Part shown: piece after piece, positions 17,163-25,825 of the stretch
How the letters are laid out: every line of letters begins with the position of its first letter
Numbering within the stretch: position 1 is the first letter of the stretch
From: Bacilli bacterium
Lineage (GTDB): Bacteria; Bacillota; Bacilli; RF39; UBA660
DNA: 64,000 nucleotides
Assembly: GCA_017525015.1 (NCBI GenBank)
Contig: JAFXUK010000015.1
Span: 99,363 to 163,362, forward strand
Reading direction: 5' to 3'
Made by a program: the position numbers and the translations under genes
The notes under the pieces: generated by a model
Told to the model about the DNA's origin: nothing
The model's database searches: none
What the model saw: only the letters and a program-made list of their open reading frames with translations

Positions 17163-19148
17163 ATGAAGAAGAAAAATAATGCATATATAACAATGCTACC
17201 TTACGTAGTAGTTGCTGTTGTAATAGTCATTGCTTTATTATTACTAAATGGTAATCAAACTAAAGTTAATGATATTAAAACAGGTGAATTAATCGATGCA
17301 ATTCAAAATAAAGAAGTAACAGAAATAACTATTACTCCAAAAATGGGTGAAAGCGTATACATCATAACTGGAAAAATGAAAGAATATGATGAAAACGAAT
17401 CATTTACTACAAGAGTTATTTCTGAAGAAGTAAATACAATTACTGAATATGCTGAAGAACAAAATATCAAAGAATTTAAAACTAATAAAGATCCTGGTTC
17501 TTCAAATATTGGTTATATTATTATTAACGTATTACCAATTGTACTATTAATAGTAGCATCATATTTCTTATTTACTAGATTAACATCAAGTAACAACAAA
17601 TCTATGGACTTCGGAAGAAGTAGAGCTAAACTAAGTGAAGATGGTGGAAAAGTAAGATTTACTGATGTTGCTGGATTAAAAGAAGAAAAAGAAGAAGTTC
17701 AAGAATTAATTGACTTCTTAAAGAATCCTAAAAAGTTCCAAAAATTAGGCGCTAGAATTCCTAAAGGAGTATTACTAGTTGGTCCTCCTGGAACAGGTAA
17801 AACTTTACTTGCTAAAGCAGTAGCTGGAGAAGCTAACGTTCCATTCTATTATATAAGTGGATCAGATTTCGTAGAATTATTCGTTGGTGTAGGTGCATCA
17901 CGTGTTAGAGATATGTTTAAACAAGCAAAACAAAATGCTCCATGTTTAATCTTCATTGATGAAATCGATGCTGTAGGACGTCAAAGAGGTACTGGTTTAG
18001 GTGGTGGACACGATGAACGTGAACAAACTCTTAACCAATTACTTACTGAAATGGATGGATTTGGTGCAAATGAAGGTATTATTATCATTGCTGCAACAAA
18101 TAGACCAGACGTATTAGATCCTGCATTACTTCGTCCAGGACGTTTCGATAGACAAGTAACAGTAAGTCTACCTGATTCAAGAGAAAGAGAAGAAATACTT
18201 GGAGTACATGCAAGAAACAAAATATTTGCTCCAGAAGTTAACTTAGAAAACGTAAGTAAAAGAACACCAGGATTTAGTGGTGCAGACCTAGAAAACTTGC
18301 TTAATGAAGCAGCATTACTTGCTGTTAGAAGAAATAAAGAAGCTATTACAATGGATGAAATTGATGAAGCAACAGATAGAGTTCTATTAGGGCCTGCTAA
18401 AACATCTAGAAAGATAACAGAAAAAGAAAAAAGACTTGTTGCTATCCATGAAGCTGGCCATGCTGTAATCGGATTAAAATTACCAGATGCTCAAGAAGTT
18501 CATAAAATAACAATTATTCCTCGTGGAGTAGCTGGTGGATACACAATGATGCTTCCAAAAGAAGAAAAAATTGGTATCATGACAAAAGAAGAATTAATCT
18601 CACAAATAACAGGTTTATTAGGAGGCCGTGCATCTGAAGAAACATTCTTAGGAGAAATAACAACAGGTGCTTCAGACGACTTCAAGAAAGCTACTAAGAT
18701 TGCTCGTAATATGGTTACTAAATATGGTATGAGTGATTTAGGACTTGCTCAATTAGAAACTGAGAGTGAAGGCGTATTCTTAGGAAGAGATTATGCTAAA
18801 TCAAGAGACTTCTCAGATCAAGTTGCGTTGGAAATTGATAAAGAAGTAAGTAAGATATTAGAAGAGTGTTATGAAGAAGCTAAAAAGATTCTTTCTAAAA
18901 ACGAAACTCTAGTATTACTACTTGCTGATGCATTAATGGAATACGAAACATTAACAAAAGAACAAATTACTTCTTTAGTTGAAACAGGAAAAATGAAACC
19001 AGAAGATGAATCGAAAAATGATGAACCAACTGATGGAAATCAAACTGTTTGCGAACTAAAAGAAGAAGCTAAAGAAAAAGGTATTAAAGGTTATTCAAAA
19101 ATGAACAAAGAAGAGCTTAAAGATGCCTTAAATGAAGAAGAAAAATAA
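17163..19148 (+). CDS. ftsH: ATP-dependent membrane zinc protease FtsH with extra C-terminal Rho-N-like tail
   Basis: The 661-aa protein has two membrane helices (about 9-28 and 116-138) flanking an extracytoplasmic loop, an AAA+ domain with Walker A GPPGTGKT (about 207-214), Walker [10 protein letters not shown] and second region of homology [18 protein letters not shown], and the zinc motif HEAGH (about 430). It degrades membrane and short-lived soluble proteins. The last 35 residues ([20 protein letters not shown] onward) look like a Rho N-terminal/SAP-like helical motif attached by an acidic linker; this is unusual for FtsH. AGAAGGAG precedes ATG; a strong terminator follows. Confidence 0.95.
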   Translation: MKKKNNAYITMLPYVVVAVVIVIALLLLNGNQTKVNDIKTGELIDAIQNKEVTEITITPKMGESVYIITGKMKEYDENESFTTRVISEEVNTITEYAEEQNIKEFKTNKDPGSSNIGYIIINVLPIVLLIVASYFLFTRLTSSNNKSMDFGRSRAKLSEDGGKVRFTDVAGLKEEKEEVQELIDFLKNPKKFQKLGARIPKGVLLVGPPGTGKTLLAKAVAGEANVPFYYISGSDFVELFVGVGASRVRDMFKQAKQNAPCLIFIDEIDAVGRQRGTGLGGGHDEREQTLNQLLTEMDGFGANEGIIIIAATNRPDVLDPALLRPGRFDRQVTVSLPDSREREEILGVHARNKIFAPEVNLENVSKRTPGFSGADLENLLNEAALLAVRRNKEAITMDEIDEATDRVLLGPAKTSRKITEKEKRLVAIHEAGHAVIGLKLPDAQEVHKITIIPRGVAGGYTMMLPKEEKIGIMTKEELISQITGLLGGRASEETFLGEITTGASDDFKKATKIARNMVTKYGMSDLGLAQLETESEGVFLGRDYAKSRDFSDQVALEIDKEVSKILEECYEEAKKILSKNETLVLLLADALMEYETLTKEQITSLVETGKMKPEDESKNDEPTDGNQTVCELKEEAKEKGIKGYSKMNKEELKDALNEEEK

Positions 19149-19178
19149 GGGAAACAAATTATCTGTTTCCCCCTTTTT
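19149..19178 (+). terminator. Intrinsic terminator after ftsH
   Basis: GGGAAACA/TGTTTCCC stem, 7-nt loop, CC then five T. Confidence 0.88.
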
Positions 19179-19205
19179 ATTAAAAACAAAAACTATCATA
19201 ATCCA

Positions 19206-19234
19206 ATGACAATTTGGAATATATATGATAAAAT
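19206..19234 (+). promoter_or_regulatory. Promoter ATGACA-17-TAAAAT with extended TG
   Basis: ATGACA at 19206 is one mismatch from TTGACA and is 17 bases before TAAAAT at 19229, which also has TG at 19226. It drives soj-spo0J. An in-frame ATG at 19225 lies inside the -10 and is therefore not the start. Confidence 0.6.
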
Positions 19235-19272
19235 TATTTAGAGAAATACTCATTAAAAAGGTGGTACATAAT

Positions 19273-20055
19273 ATGGCAAAAATAATTTCACTTGTAAACC
19301 AAAAAGGTGGAGTTGGAAAAACTACAACTAGTATAAATTTAGCTGCCGCACTTGGTAAAGAAGGTAAGAAAACTTTATTAGTAGACTTAGATCCTCAAGG
19401 CAATGCCTCTACAGGATTAGGATATATTTCAGGGGACTTCAAATATGATATCTATGACATCATGACTGGAGCATGTGAAATAGAAGAAGGAATTATTAAA
19501 ACAAAATTCGAAAACTTGTCTTTAATTCCATCAACTATTAACTTAGCAGGTATTGATGTAGAGTTCGTTAAAAACATGCTGGAAAATTCAGATTTTCATC
19601 AAAACGAACAATTAAGAAATGCCCTAGCAAAAGTATCTGACAATTATGATTTTATTATCATCGATTGCCAACCTTCACTAGGTATTACAACAATGAACGC
19701 TTTAGTAGCTAGTAATTCAGTAATAATACCTGTACAATGTGAATTCTTTGCTTTAGAAGGTATAACTCAATTACTAAATTCCATAATAATGGTTCAATCA
19801 AATATGAATCCAGACCTTCGTATAGAAGGAGTACTTCTAACAATGTTAGATGGAAGAACAAATATTGGATTAGAAGTAATTGAAGAAGTAAGAAAGTATT
19901 TCAAAAATAAAGTATTTAATACAATTATTCCTCGACTAGTTAGACTAGTAGAAGCACCAAGTCATGGTAAACCTATTAGTGATTATGATCCAACTAGTAG
20001 AGCAACACTTGCATATCAAAACTTAGCAAAGGAAGTGATTAGTAGAAATGAGTGA
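19273..20055 (+). CDS. parA: Chromosome partitioning ATPase ParA (Soj)
   Basis: The 260-aa protein shows the deviant Walker A NQKGGVGKTT near residue 8, LLVDLDPQGNAS and the IIDCQPSLG Walker B region. It is the nucleoid-binding ATPase that acts with ParB in origin segregation. ATG 19273 is chosen because AAAGGTGG lies 9 bases upstream; a longer version starting at 19225 would overlap the promoter. The parB gene overlaps its end by eight bases. Confidence 0.95.
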   Translation: MAKIISLVNQKGGVGKTTTSINLAAALGKEGKKTLLVDLDPQGNASTGLGYISGDFKYDIYDIMTGACEIEEGIIKTKFENLSLIPSTINLAGIDVEFVKNMLENSDFHQNEQLRNALAKVSDNYDFIIIDCQPSLGITTMNALVASNSVIIPVQCEFFALEGITQLLNSIIMVQSNMNPDLRIEGVLLTMLDGRTNIGLEVIEEVRKYFKNKVFNTIIPRLVRLVEAPSHGKPISDYDPTSRATLAYQNLAKEVISRNE

Positions 20056-20938
20056 GACTAAGAGAAAAGCTTTAGGAAAAGGCTTAGAGCAATTATTTTC
20101 TAATGAAGTAATCGACTTTGATAATTTTGAAAAGAAAATAGTTAAAGAAACAAAAGAAAGCGATATTGTAGAAATACCTTTATCAGAAATTAGAAGTAAT
20201 CCTTATCAACCTAGAAAAGAATTCGACGAAGAATCACTTAATGAATTCGCTGAATCAATTAAAGAACATGGCGTAATTCAACCAATAATCGTTAAAAAAA
20301 GTATTAAAGGATATGAACTAATTGCTGGTGAAAGAAGAACACGTGCTTCAAAGATTGCTGGTAAAGAAACAATCCCAGCTATCATAAGAGATATTACAGA
20401 TCAAGAAATGATGGAAATAGCTCTTATTGAAAATATTCAAAGAGAAGATTTAAATCCTATCGAAGAAGCTGAAGCATTTGCTAAAATAATTGAAACTAGT
20501 GGAATGACTCAAGATGAAGCTGCTAAGAAATTTGGTAAAAGTAGAAGTTATATTACTAATATAGTTGGTTTACTTCGTTTACCAAAGAAAACTATGGAAT
20601 TAGTTAGAGATGGCAAGATTACAATGGGTCATGCTAGAGTATTAAGTAAATTAGAAGATCCAGAACAAATAGATGAAATAGCTAAAGAAATAATTGAAAA
20701 AGGACTAAGCGTTAGAGAAACTGAAAAGTTAGCAAGTTCTAGCGATATTCCAAAGAAAAATAAAATAAAAAGGGAACCTGTATACAATGCAAGACATTCT
20801 ATCTACGAAAGTATAATGCGCGAAAAGATAGGAACAAAAGTAAAAATAAGTCAAAAGAAAATTGAAATTCCTTATGACTCAGATAATGATTTGGATAGAA
20901 TATTAGAAATACTAGGTATCAATACGGATGGTGAATAA
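20048..20938 (+). CDS. parB: Chromosome partitioning protein ParB (Spo0J)
   Basis: The 296-aa protein has the N-terminal ParB/Srx CTPase domain (IRSNPYQPRKEF, then GERRTRAS and the catalytic-type ENIQREDLNPIEEA), and the helix-turn-helix (TQDEAAKKFGKSRSYITN) that reads parS. It overlaps parA by eight bases and ends with TAATG shared with mscS, so all three genes are translationally coupled. No parS palindrome was found by eye in this window. Confidence 0.95.
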   Translation: MSETKRKALGKGLEQLFSNEVIDFDNFEKKIVKETKESDIVEIPLSEIRSNPYQPRKEFDEESLNEFAESIKEHGVIQPIIVKKSIKGYELIAGERRTRASKIAGKETIPAIIRDITDQEMMEIALIENIQREDLNPIEEAEAFAKIIETSGMTQDEAAKKFGKSRSYITNIVGLLRLPKKTMELVRDGKITMGHARVLSKLEDPEQIDEIAKEIIEKGLSVRETEKLASSSDIPKKNKIKREPVYNARHSIYESIMREKIGTKVKISQKKIEIPYDSDNDLDRILEILGINTDGE

Positions 20939-21756
20939 TGACAGATTTTATAGAAGAAGTCATAGAATTCGTAACCCAAAAAGAAGTATATGGCACAGTA
21001 TTAACAATAGTTATTTCATGTTTAATTTATAAAGCAATAGCTGCTTTATTAGAAAAAGCTTTAAATGCTAATAAAGAAGGCTATGAATTAAAAAAGAGAA
21101 AAACCGTAGTTATATTATTTCAAAGAATTACTAAATATTTGATAGTAATCATAGCTGGTTTAAATATTCTAAGTATCTTCGGTGTTAATGTTAAAGGTAT
21201 GGTTGCTGGACTTGGAGTTACAGCTACTATCATCGGTTTAGCATTACAAGATACATTTAAAGATATTATTAGTGGAATTAATATCATAACTGAAAACTAC
21301 TTTATAGTAGGTGATATAGTTTCTTATAATGGATTTACTGGAGAAGTAATTGAATTTGGTTTAAAGAGTACCAAAATTAAAAATGTAAATGGTGAAGTAA
21401 TGATTATTGCTAACCGTAACATAATGGAACTTAAAAATTTATCTCAAAAAGATCAAACAGTACAAATTAAAATACCTCTTCCTTATGGAGAGGATATTGG
21501 TAAATTAGAAGAAATTATCAATAATCAAATACTTCCTCAAATAAAAGAAGTAGAAAATGTTACACCAGAAACTGTTGTTTATCTTGGAATTAACGAATTA
21601 GCAGATTCAAGCGTTAATTACTTGGTTCAATTCCGTTGTAGAAGAGAAAAACAATGGCAAGCTAAAAGAGATGCTAATAAAATTATCTTAGAAACATTAA
21701 ATAAGAATAAAGTTAGTGTACCATTCCCACAAGTGGAGGTTCATAATGGCAAGTAA
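20938..21756 (+). CDS. mscS: Small-conductance mechanosensitive channel (MscS family)
   Basis: The 272-aa protein has about three N-terminal hydrophobic helices; the last is the Gly/Ala-rich pore helix VAGLGVTATIIGLALQDTFK, followed by the beta domain (VGDIVSYNGFTGEVIEFGLK). It releases osmolytes on sudden hypo-osmotic shock. Start ATG overlaps the parB stop by one base. MscS-like channels next to parAB and DUF951 are frequent in Clostridia-type origin regions. Confidence 0.92.
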   Translation: MTDFIEEVIEFVTQKEVYGTVLTIVISCLIYKAIAALLEKALNANKEGYELKKRKTVVILFQRITKYLIVIIAGLNILSIFGVNVKGMVAGLGVTATIIGLALQDTFKDIISGINIITENYFIVGDIVSYNGFTGEVIEFGLKSTKIKNVNGEVMIIANRNIMELKNLSQKDQTVQIKIPLPYGEDIGKLEEIINNQILPQIKEVENVTPETVVYLGINELADSSVNYLVQFRCRREKQWQAKRDANKIILETLNKNKVSVPFPQVEVHNGK

Positions 21757-21940
21757 TTATAAATTAGGAGATACTGTCATAATGAAAAAGCCACATGCCT
21801 GTGGAACAAACGAATGGCAAATAGTAAGAACTGGTGTCGACATTAAAATAAAATGTATCAAATGTAATCGTGAAATAATGATGGATCGATTAGAATTTGA
21901 AAAAAAATTAAAGAAAATAGTAGGTGGTACTAATGAATAA
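21746..21940 (+). CDS. DUF951 family small protein
   Basis: The 64-aa protein fits DUF951: LGDTVIMKKPHACGTNEWQI with a single CGTN-type Cys and a second CIKC pair, ending with RLEFEKKLKKI. It may bind metal through the three Cys, though the function is unknown. AGTGGAGG sits before ATG 21746, inside the mscS 3' end (11-base overlap); the upstream in-frame GTG is rejected. Confidence 0.85.
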   Translation: MASNYKLGDTVIMKKPHACGTNEWQIVRTGVDIKIKCIKCNREIMMDRLEFEKKLKKIVGGTNE

Positions 21941-23465
21941 GTTTAAAGAAAAAGCAACTTTAAACCCTGTTATGACCTTCCTAATATTAATATTATTTAC
22001 CATAATATTAAGTGGTTTCCTTCATTTACTAGGATTTGAAGCCACATACGATAAAATAGATATTTTAACAGGAGAATATGTAGCAACAAGTGAAAGTGTT
22101 GAATCATTATTTAGTTTAGGTGGACTTAAATATATATTTACTTCTACTGTATCTAACTTTACTGATTTCACACCATTAAGTAGCTTAATCATAATCCTTA
22201 TAGGAATAGGTATTATGGAAAAAAGTGGTTTCATCAAAACAACTTTTACAATCCTTACCAAATATTGTAAAAAATATACAATAACTTTCTGGCTTATCTT
22301 AATAAGTATTTTATTAAGTATATCTGGAGATTTAGGATACGTAGTAATGATTCCTATAGCAGCTTTAATGTTTAGCTATGGGCGAAGAAATCCTATATTA
22401 GGAATTGTTGCTGTATATGCAGCATTGACTTGTGGTAGTGGTTTAAGTGTTTTATTAACTGCTACTGATAGTGAAATGATGAATTACACCTTAGCAAATG
22501 CTAATAATATAGACCCTAACTATGCTTTAGGAACAGGTGCATTTATCTTTATCATGACTGTTGCTATTATAGTTATTGCTTTTGTCTTAACTGTAATTAC
22601 TGAAAGAATAACTAGTCAAAATATCGTTAAATATGAATATAAAGACGAAAAGAAAGAATTAAGATTAGGACGTAGAGAATATAGAGGTTTATTATTTTCC
22701 ATCACAGCTGGAGCATTATATTTATTAATATTTATTTATAATATTATTCCAGGTTTACCTTTCTCAGGTAATTTCCTAGATCATAAACAAACATTCTATA
22801 TTGATAAACTATTTAGTTATAATTCCTTCTTTAGTAATGGATATGTCTTTATTGTTACGATGTTATTTATAATCTTAGGTTTGTTCTATGGAATAGGTGC
22901 TAAGACTATTAAAAATAATAATGATTTCTGTGAAGATTTAGCTCACTCTTTAGATGGAACAGGAAGAACATTAATTCTTATTTTATTAGGTTCTATCTTA
23001 GTAAACGTTTTCAAAAAGAGTAATATTGGAACAGTAGTAACAGTAAGTTTAGCTAATATCCTAAAAGATGGATCAATTACAGGTGTATCGCTAGTAGTAG
23101 TCTTGTTCCTAATTGGAGCAATATCAACATTATTACTAACAGGGCCATCTGCTAAGTGGTCAATAATTTCTACAACGGCTGTACCAGTATTTATGAATAA
23201 TAGTTTAAGTCCAGAGTTTGCTCAAATGATTATTCGTTTCTCAGAATGTGCAACAATTGGTTTAACACCATTACTTGCATATTTTGCAGTATATCTAGCA
23301 TATATTGAAAAATATAATCAAGAAGAAGAACCTATACCATTATTTACTACATTGAAATATCAATTAGTATATGGCTTAGCAACTGGAGCAATATTATTAG
23401 TTATAATTATTGGTTGGTATCTAATTGGCTTACCAATTGGAATAAGTGGAAATATAGGCGCATAA
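21933..23465 (+). CDS. AbgT family transporter
   Basis: The 510-aa integral membrane protein has about 11 hydrophobic helices and the family signatures GDLGYVVMIPIAALMF, GLSVLLTATDSEM and LLTGPSAKWSIISTTAVPVF. AbgT proteins take up p-aminobenzoyl-glutamate or export folate-pathway metabolites such as sulfonamides. ATG 21933 follows AGGTGG; it overlaps DUF951 by eight bases, so the parAB operon runs to here. Confidence 0.85.
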   Translation: MNKFKEKATLNPVMTFLILILFTIILSGFLHLLGFEATYDKIDILTGEYVATSESVESLFSLGGLKYIFTSTVSNFTDFTPLSSLIIILIGIGIMEKSGFIKTTFTILTKYCKKYTITFWLILISILLSISGDLGYVVMIPIAALMFSYGRRNPILGIVAVYAALTCGSGLSVLLTATDSEMMNYTLANANNIDPNYALGTGAFIFIMTVAIIVIAFVLTVITERITSQNIVKYEYKDEKKELRLGRREYRGLLFSITAGALYLLIFIYNIIPGLPFSGNFLDHKQTFYIDKLFSYNSFFSNGYVFIVTMLFIILGLFYGIGAKTIKNNNDFCEDLAHSLDGTGRTLILILLGSILVNVFKKSNIGTVVTVSLANILKDGSITGVSLVVVLFLIGAISTLLLTGPSAKWSIISTTAVPVFMNNSLSPEFAQMIIRFSECATIGLTPLLAYFAVYLAYIEKYNQEEEPIPLFTTLKYQLVYGLATGAILLVIIIGWYLIGLPIGISGNIGA

Positions 23466-23492
23466 AACAATTGAATATTCAATTGTTTTTTT
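23465..23492 (+). terminator. Intrinsic terminator
   Basis: A perfect 24-base palindrome (AAACAATTGAAT and its complement) with T-run at the stop codon of the AbgT gene. Confidence 0.85.
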
Positions 23493-23493
23493 A

Positions 23494-23499
23494 TATAAT
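23494..23499 (+). promoter_or_regulatory. -10 box TATAAT for ychF
   Basis: TATAAT follows the terminator T-run directly, 25 bases before the ychF start. No TG extension or -35 is clear. Confidence 0.35.
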
Positions 23500-23523
23500 A
23501 ACTAAGGAATTGAGGTGTATATT

Positions 23524-24630
23524 ATGTCATTAAAAGCAGGTATAGTAGGATTACCAAATGTAGGTAAATCAACTTTATTTAATGCCATAACAAAAGCAGG
23601 AGCTCTTGCAGCTAATTATCCATTTGCAACAATCGAACCAAATGTAGGAGTTGTAACAGTTCCAGATCATCGTTTAGATATCCTAAACGAAATGTATAAA
23701 CCAAAAAAGAAAATACCAACAACATTTGAATTTACAGATATTGCTGGATTAGTTAAAGGTGCATCTAAAGGTGAAGGATTAGGAAATAAGTTCCTATCTC
23801 ATATAAGAGAAGTAGATGCTATTGTCGAAGTAGTAAGATGCTTTGAAGACAAAGAAATTACTCATGTAGAAGGCGAAATAGATCCAATTAGAGACATTGA
23901 GATTATTAATACAGAATTAATCCTAGCAGACCTAGAAATAGTTGAAAATAGAATAGGTAAAATTGAGAAAAAAGCTGAAACAACAAAAGATAAAGAAGCC
24001 TTATTAGAATTAGGAGCTTTAAAGAAATCACAAGAAGCATTACTTGAAGGACGCTCATTAAGAAATGTTGAATATACTAAAGATGAATTAGAAGCTATCA
24101 ATAGCTTTAACTTCATTACTTTAAAGAAAATAATTTATGCAGCCAATGTTAATGAAGAAGCTGCTATCGAAGGTGGAAATATCTATACTGATCAAGTAAA
24201 AGAGCTAGCCGATAGAGAAGGTTCAAAAGTAATCATCATGTGTGCTAAATTAGAAGAAGAATTATCAAGCTATGCCGATGAAGAAAGAGATGCATTTATG
24301 AGTGATTTAGGACTAAATGCATCAGGTTTAGACCAATTAATTAAAGCTACGTACGCATTATTAGGTTTAAAAACATTCTTTACTGCTGGTGAAGACGAAT
24401 GTCGTGCTTGGACATTTAAAGATGGAATGAAAGCGCCAGAATGTGCTGGTATCATCCATACTGACTTCCAAAAAGGCTTTATCAAAGCAGAAATAATGTC
24501 TTATGACGACTTAGAAAAACTAGGAAGTGAAAAAGCTGTTCAAGAAGCTGGTAAACTAAGACTTGAAGGCAAAGATTACAAGATGAAAGACGGAGATATT
24601 TGTTACTTCCGATTCAATGTGTCAAAATAG
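23524..24630 (+). CDS. ychF: Redox-responsive ATPase/GTPase YchF
   Basis: The 368-aa protein has the Obg-like P-loop GLPNVGKSTLFN, NYPFATIEPNVGVV, the DIAGLVKGASKGEGLGN switch II, and the C-terminal TGS-like domain with CRAWTFKDGMKAPECAGIIH. YchF binds ATP and associates with ribosomes. ATG 23524 has TTGAGGTG upstream; an in-frame GTG at 23515 lies inside that site. It stands before rpsF-ssb-rpsR as in B. subtilis yyaF-rpsF. Confidence 0.95.
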   Translation: MSLKAGIVGLPNVGKSTLFNAITKAGALAANYPFATIEPNVGVVTVPDHRLDILNEMYKPKKKIPTTFEFTDIAGLVKGASKGEGLGNKFLSHIREVDAIVEVVRCFEDKEITHVEGEIDPIRDIEIINTELILADLEIVENRIGKIEKKAETTKDKEALLELGALKKSQEALLEGRSLRNVEYTKDELEAINSFNFITLKKIIYAANVNEEAAIEGGNIYTDQVKELADREGSKVIIMCAKLEEELSSYADEERDAFMSDLGLNASGLDQLIKATYALLGLKTFFTAGEDECRAWTFKDGMKAPECAGIIHTDFQKGFIKAEIMSYDDLEKLGSEKAVQEAGKLRLEGKDYKMKDGDICYFRFNVSK

Positions 24631-24649
24631 GCGAAAGCCTATTTTTTTT
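24626..24649 (+). terminator. Intrinsic terminator after ychF
   Basis: AATAGGC-gaaa-GCCTATT with a GNRA tetraloop and eight T, overlapping the stop codon. Confidence 0.92.
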
Positions 24650-24650
24650 G

Positions 24651-24679
24651 TTTACATAACCGTACAAATGTGCTAAAAT
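24651..24679 (+). promoter_or_regulatory. Promoter TTTACA-17-TAAAAT with extended TG for rpsF operon
   Basis: TTTACA at 24651, 17-base spacer, TGC-TAAAAT at 24671-24679; it directly follows the ychF terminator. Confidence 0.75.
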
Positions 24680-24683
24680 ACTA

Positions 24684-24753
24684 GCGAGTAAGAAATTTAC
24701 TCCTTGCTTTATTGTGAGATAAAGCCGAAAAGACCATAAGGAGGTGTAGAAAA
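24684..24753 (+). promoter_or_regulatory. Likely S6:S18-binding leader of rpsF-ssb-rpsR
   Basis: The leader holds a GAGTAA/TTACTC hairpin and a GCTTTAT/ATAAAGC hairpin whose 3' arm runs into CCG at 24725-24727, followed by an A-rich stretch and AAGGAGGTG. A CCG next to a stem is the key of the known S6:S18 autoregulatory motif upstream of rpsF in many bacteria. The fit is by eye only. Confidence 0.5.
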
Positions 24754-25044
24754 ATGAATAAATATGAAATGATGTTTATCGTTAAAGCTACAATGGAAAG
24801 TGAACAAGTTAAAGCAACTGCTGAAAACATGAAAAACATTGTAACTGAATGCGGTGGAAAAGTTGTAGAATTCAAAGAACTTGGAGAAAAGAAACTAGCT
24901 TATCCTATTAAAAAAGAAATCAGCGGATACTACTATGTTATGACACTTGAAGCTACAAAAGAAGCTGAATCAGAACTAAGCCGTAAAGCTGGTATCGATG
25001 AAAACGTAATTAGACATTTAATTGTTAAATTAGATGAGGAGTAA
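24754..25044 (+). CDS. rpsF: 30S ribosomal protein S6
   Basis: The 96-aa protein has the S6 fold pattern: NKYEMMFIVKATM start, GGKVVEFKELGEKKLAYPIKK strand and the NVIRHLIVKLDEE end. S6 pairs with S18 in the small-subunit platform. AAGGAGGTG lies eight bases before ATG. It heads the classical rpsF-ssb-rpsR operon. Confidence 0.97.
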   Translation: MNKYEMMFIVKATMESEQVKATAENMKNIVTECGGKVVEFKELGEKKLAYPIKKEISGYYYVMTLEATKEAESELSRKAGIDENVIRHLIVKLDEE

Positions 25045-25052
25045 GATGAGTT

Positions 25053-25502
25053 ATGAATAGAGTAGTATTAGTAGGAAGATTAACTAGAGATCCAGAAATG
25101 CGTACAACTGCTAGTGGCATTAGCCAAACAAGATTCACATTAGCTGTTAATCGTCGTGGAACAAATGAAGACGGTTCAAGAAGTGCAGATTTTATTAACT
25201 GTGTTGCTTGGAGAGGAACAGGAGAAGCTATAGCTAAATACCTAAAAAAAGGTAGAGAACTAGCTGTAGAAGGTAGAATCCAAACTGGAAGTTATGACGC
25301 TCAAGATGGAACTAAAAGATATACTACAGATGTTGTAGTAGATAACTTCACATTCATCGGAAGTGGAGCTAATTCTGCTGCAAATAACGAAGATTTTAAT
25401 AATGGTCCATCAGAAGATATTGCTACAACTGATATAAGCGAAGATCCTTTCAAAGATTTCGGTAACGAAGTAGCACTAAGTGATGATGACCTACCATTCT
25501 AA
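25053..25502 (+). CDS. ssb: Single-stranded DNA-binding protein
   Basis: The 149-aa protein has the OB-fold start [36 protein letters not shown] and the acidic C-terminal tip DDDLPF that recruits partner proteins. The length is typical of Firmicutes SsbA. It sits between rpsF and rpsR as usual. Confidence 0.97.
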   Translation: MNRVVLVGRLTRDPEMRTTASGISQTRFTLAVNRRGTNEDGSRSADFINCVAWRGTGEAIAKYLKKGRELAVEGRIQTGSYDAQDGTKRYTTDVVVDNFTFIGSGANSAANNEDFNNGPSEDIATTDISEDPFKDFGNEVALSDDDLPF

Positions 25503-25519
25503 TAGAAGGAGGAAAAAAC

Positions 25520-25735
25520 ATGGCTGAATTTTATCGTAAAAAGAAAAAAGTATGCCAAATGTGTGCTGGTAAAAGCGTTGACTACAAAGACGTTATGATT
25601 GTTTCTAAATATATAAATGAAAAGGGCAAAATAATGCCTCGTAGAATGACAGGTGCTTGTGCTAAACACCAAAGACATATAGCTCAACAAATTAAATGGG
25701 CAAGATTTATGGCATTACTACCATATGTTAAATAA
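25520..25735 (+). CDS. rpsR: 30S ribosomal protein S18
   Basis: The 71-aa protein has [10 protein letters not shown], the central [20 protein letters not shown] and [19 protein letters not shown] typical of S18; both Cys regions suggest the zinc-type form. AGAAGGAGG precedes ATG. Confidence 0.97.
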   Translation: MAEFYRKKKKVCQMCAGKSVDYKDVMIVSKYINEKGKIMPRRMTGACAKHQRHIAQQIKWARFMALLPYVK

Positions 25736-25736
25736 G

Positions 25737-25760
25737 ATACTCTTTATAGAGTATTTTTTT
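25737..25760 (+). terminator. Intrinsic terminator after rpsR
   Basis: ATACTC/GAGTAT stem, 6-nt loop, seven T. It marks the left border between the ribosomal operon and the type VII island. Confidence 0.85.
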
Positions 25761-25761
25761 A

Positions 25762-25801
25762 TGCTAAAATTCTTTAATACTTTAAATAAATATGGTAAAA
25801 T
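25762..25801 (+). promoter_or_regulatory. Two extended -10 elements upstream of essC
   Basis: TGCTAAAAT at 25762-25770 and TGGTAAAAT at 25793-25801 both precede essC (ATG 25826). Neither has a clear -35. Confidence 0.4.
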
Positions 25802-25825
25802 TATTACATAATAGAGGTGTTGGCT

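Noticed and set aside
19149..21940. parS or oriC site near parAB
   Set aside because: No 16-bp palindrome of the GTTTCACGTGAAAC type and no DnaA-box cluster was seen by eye; the TGTTTCCC at 19164 is part of the ftsH terminator.
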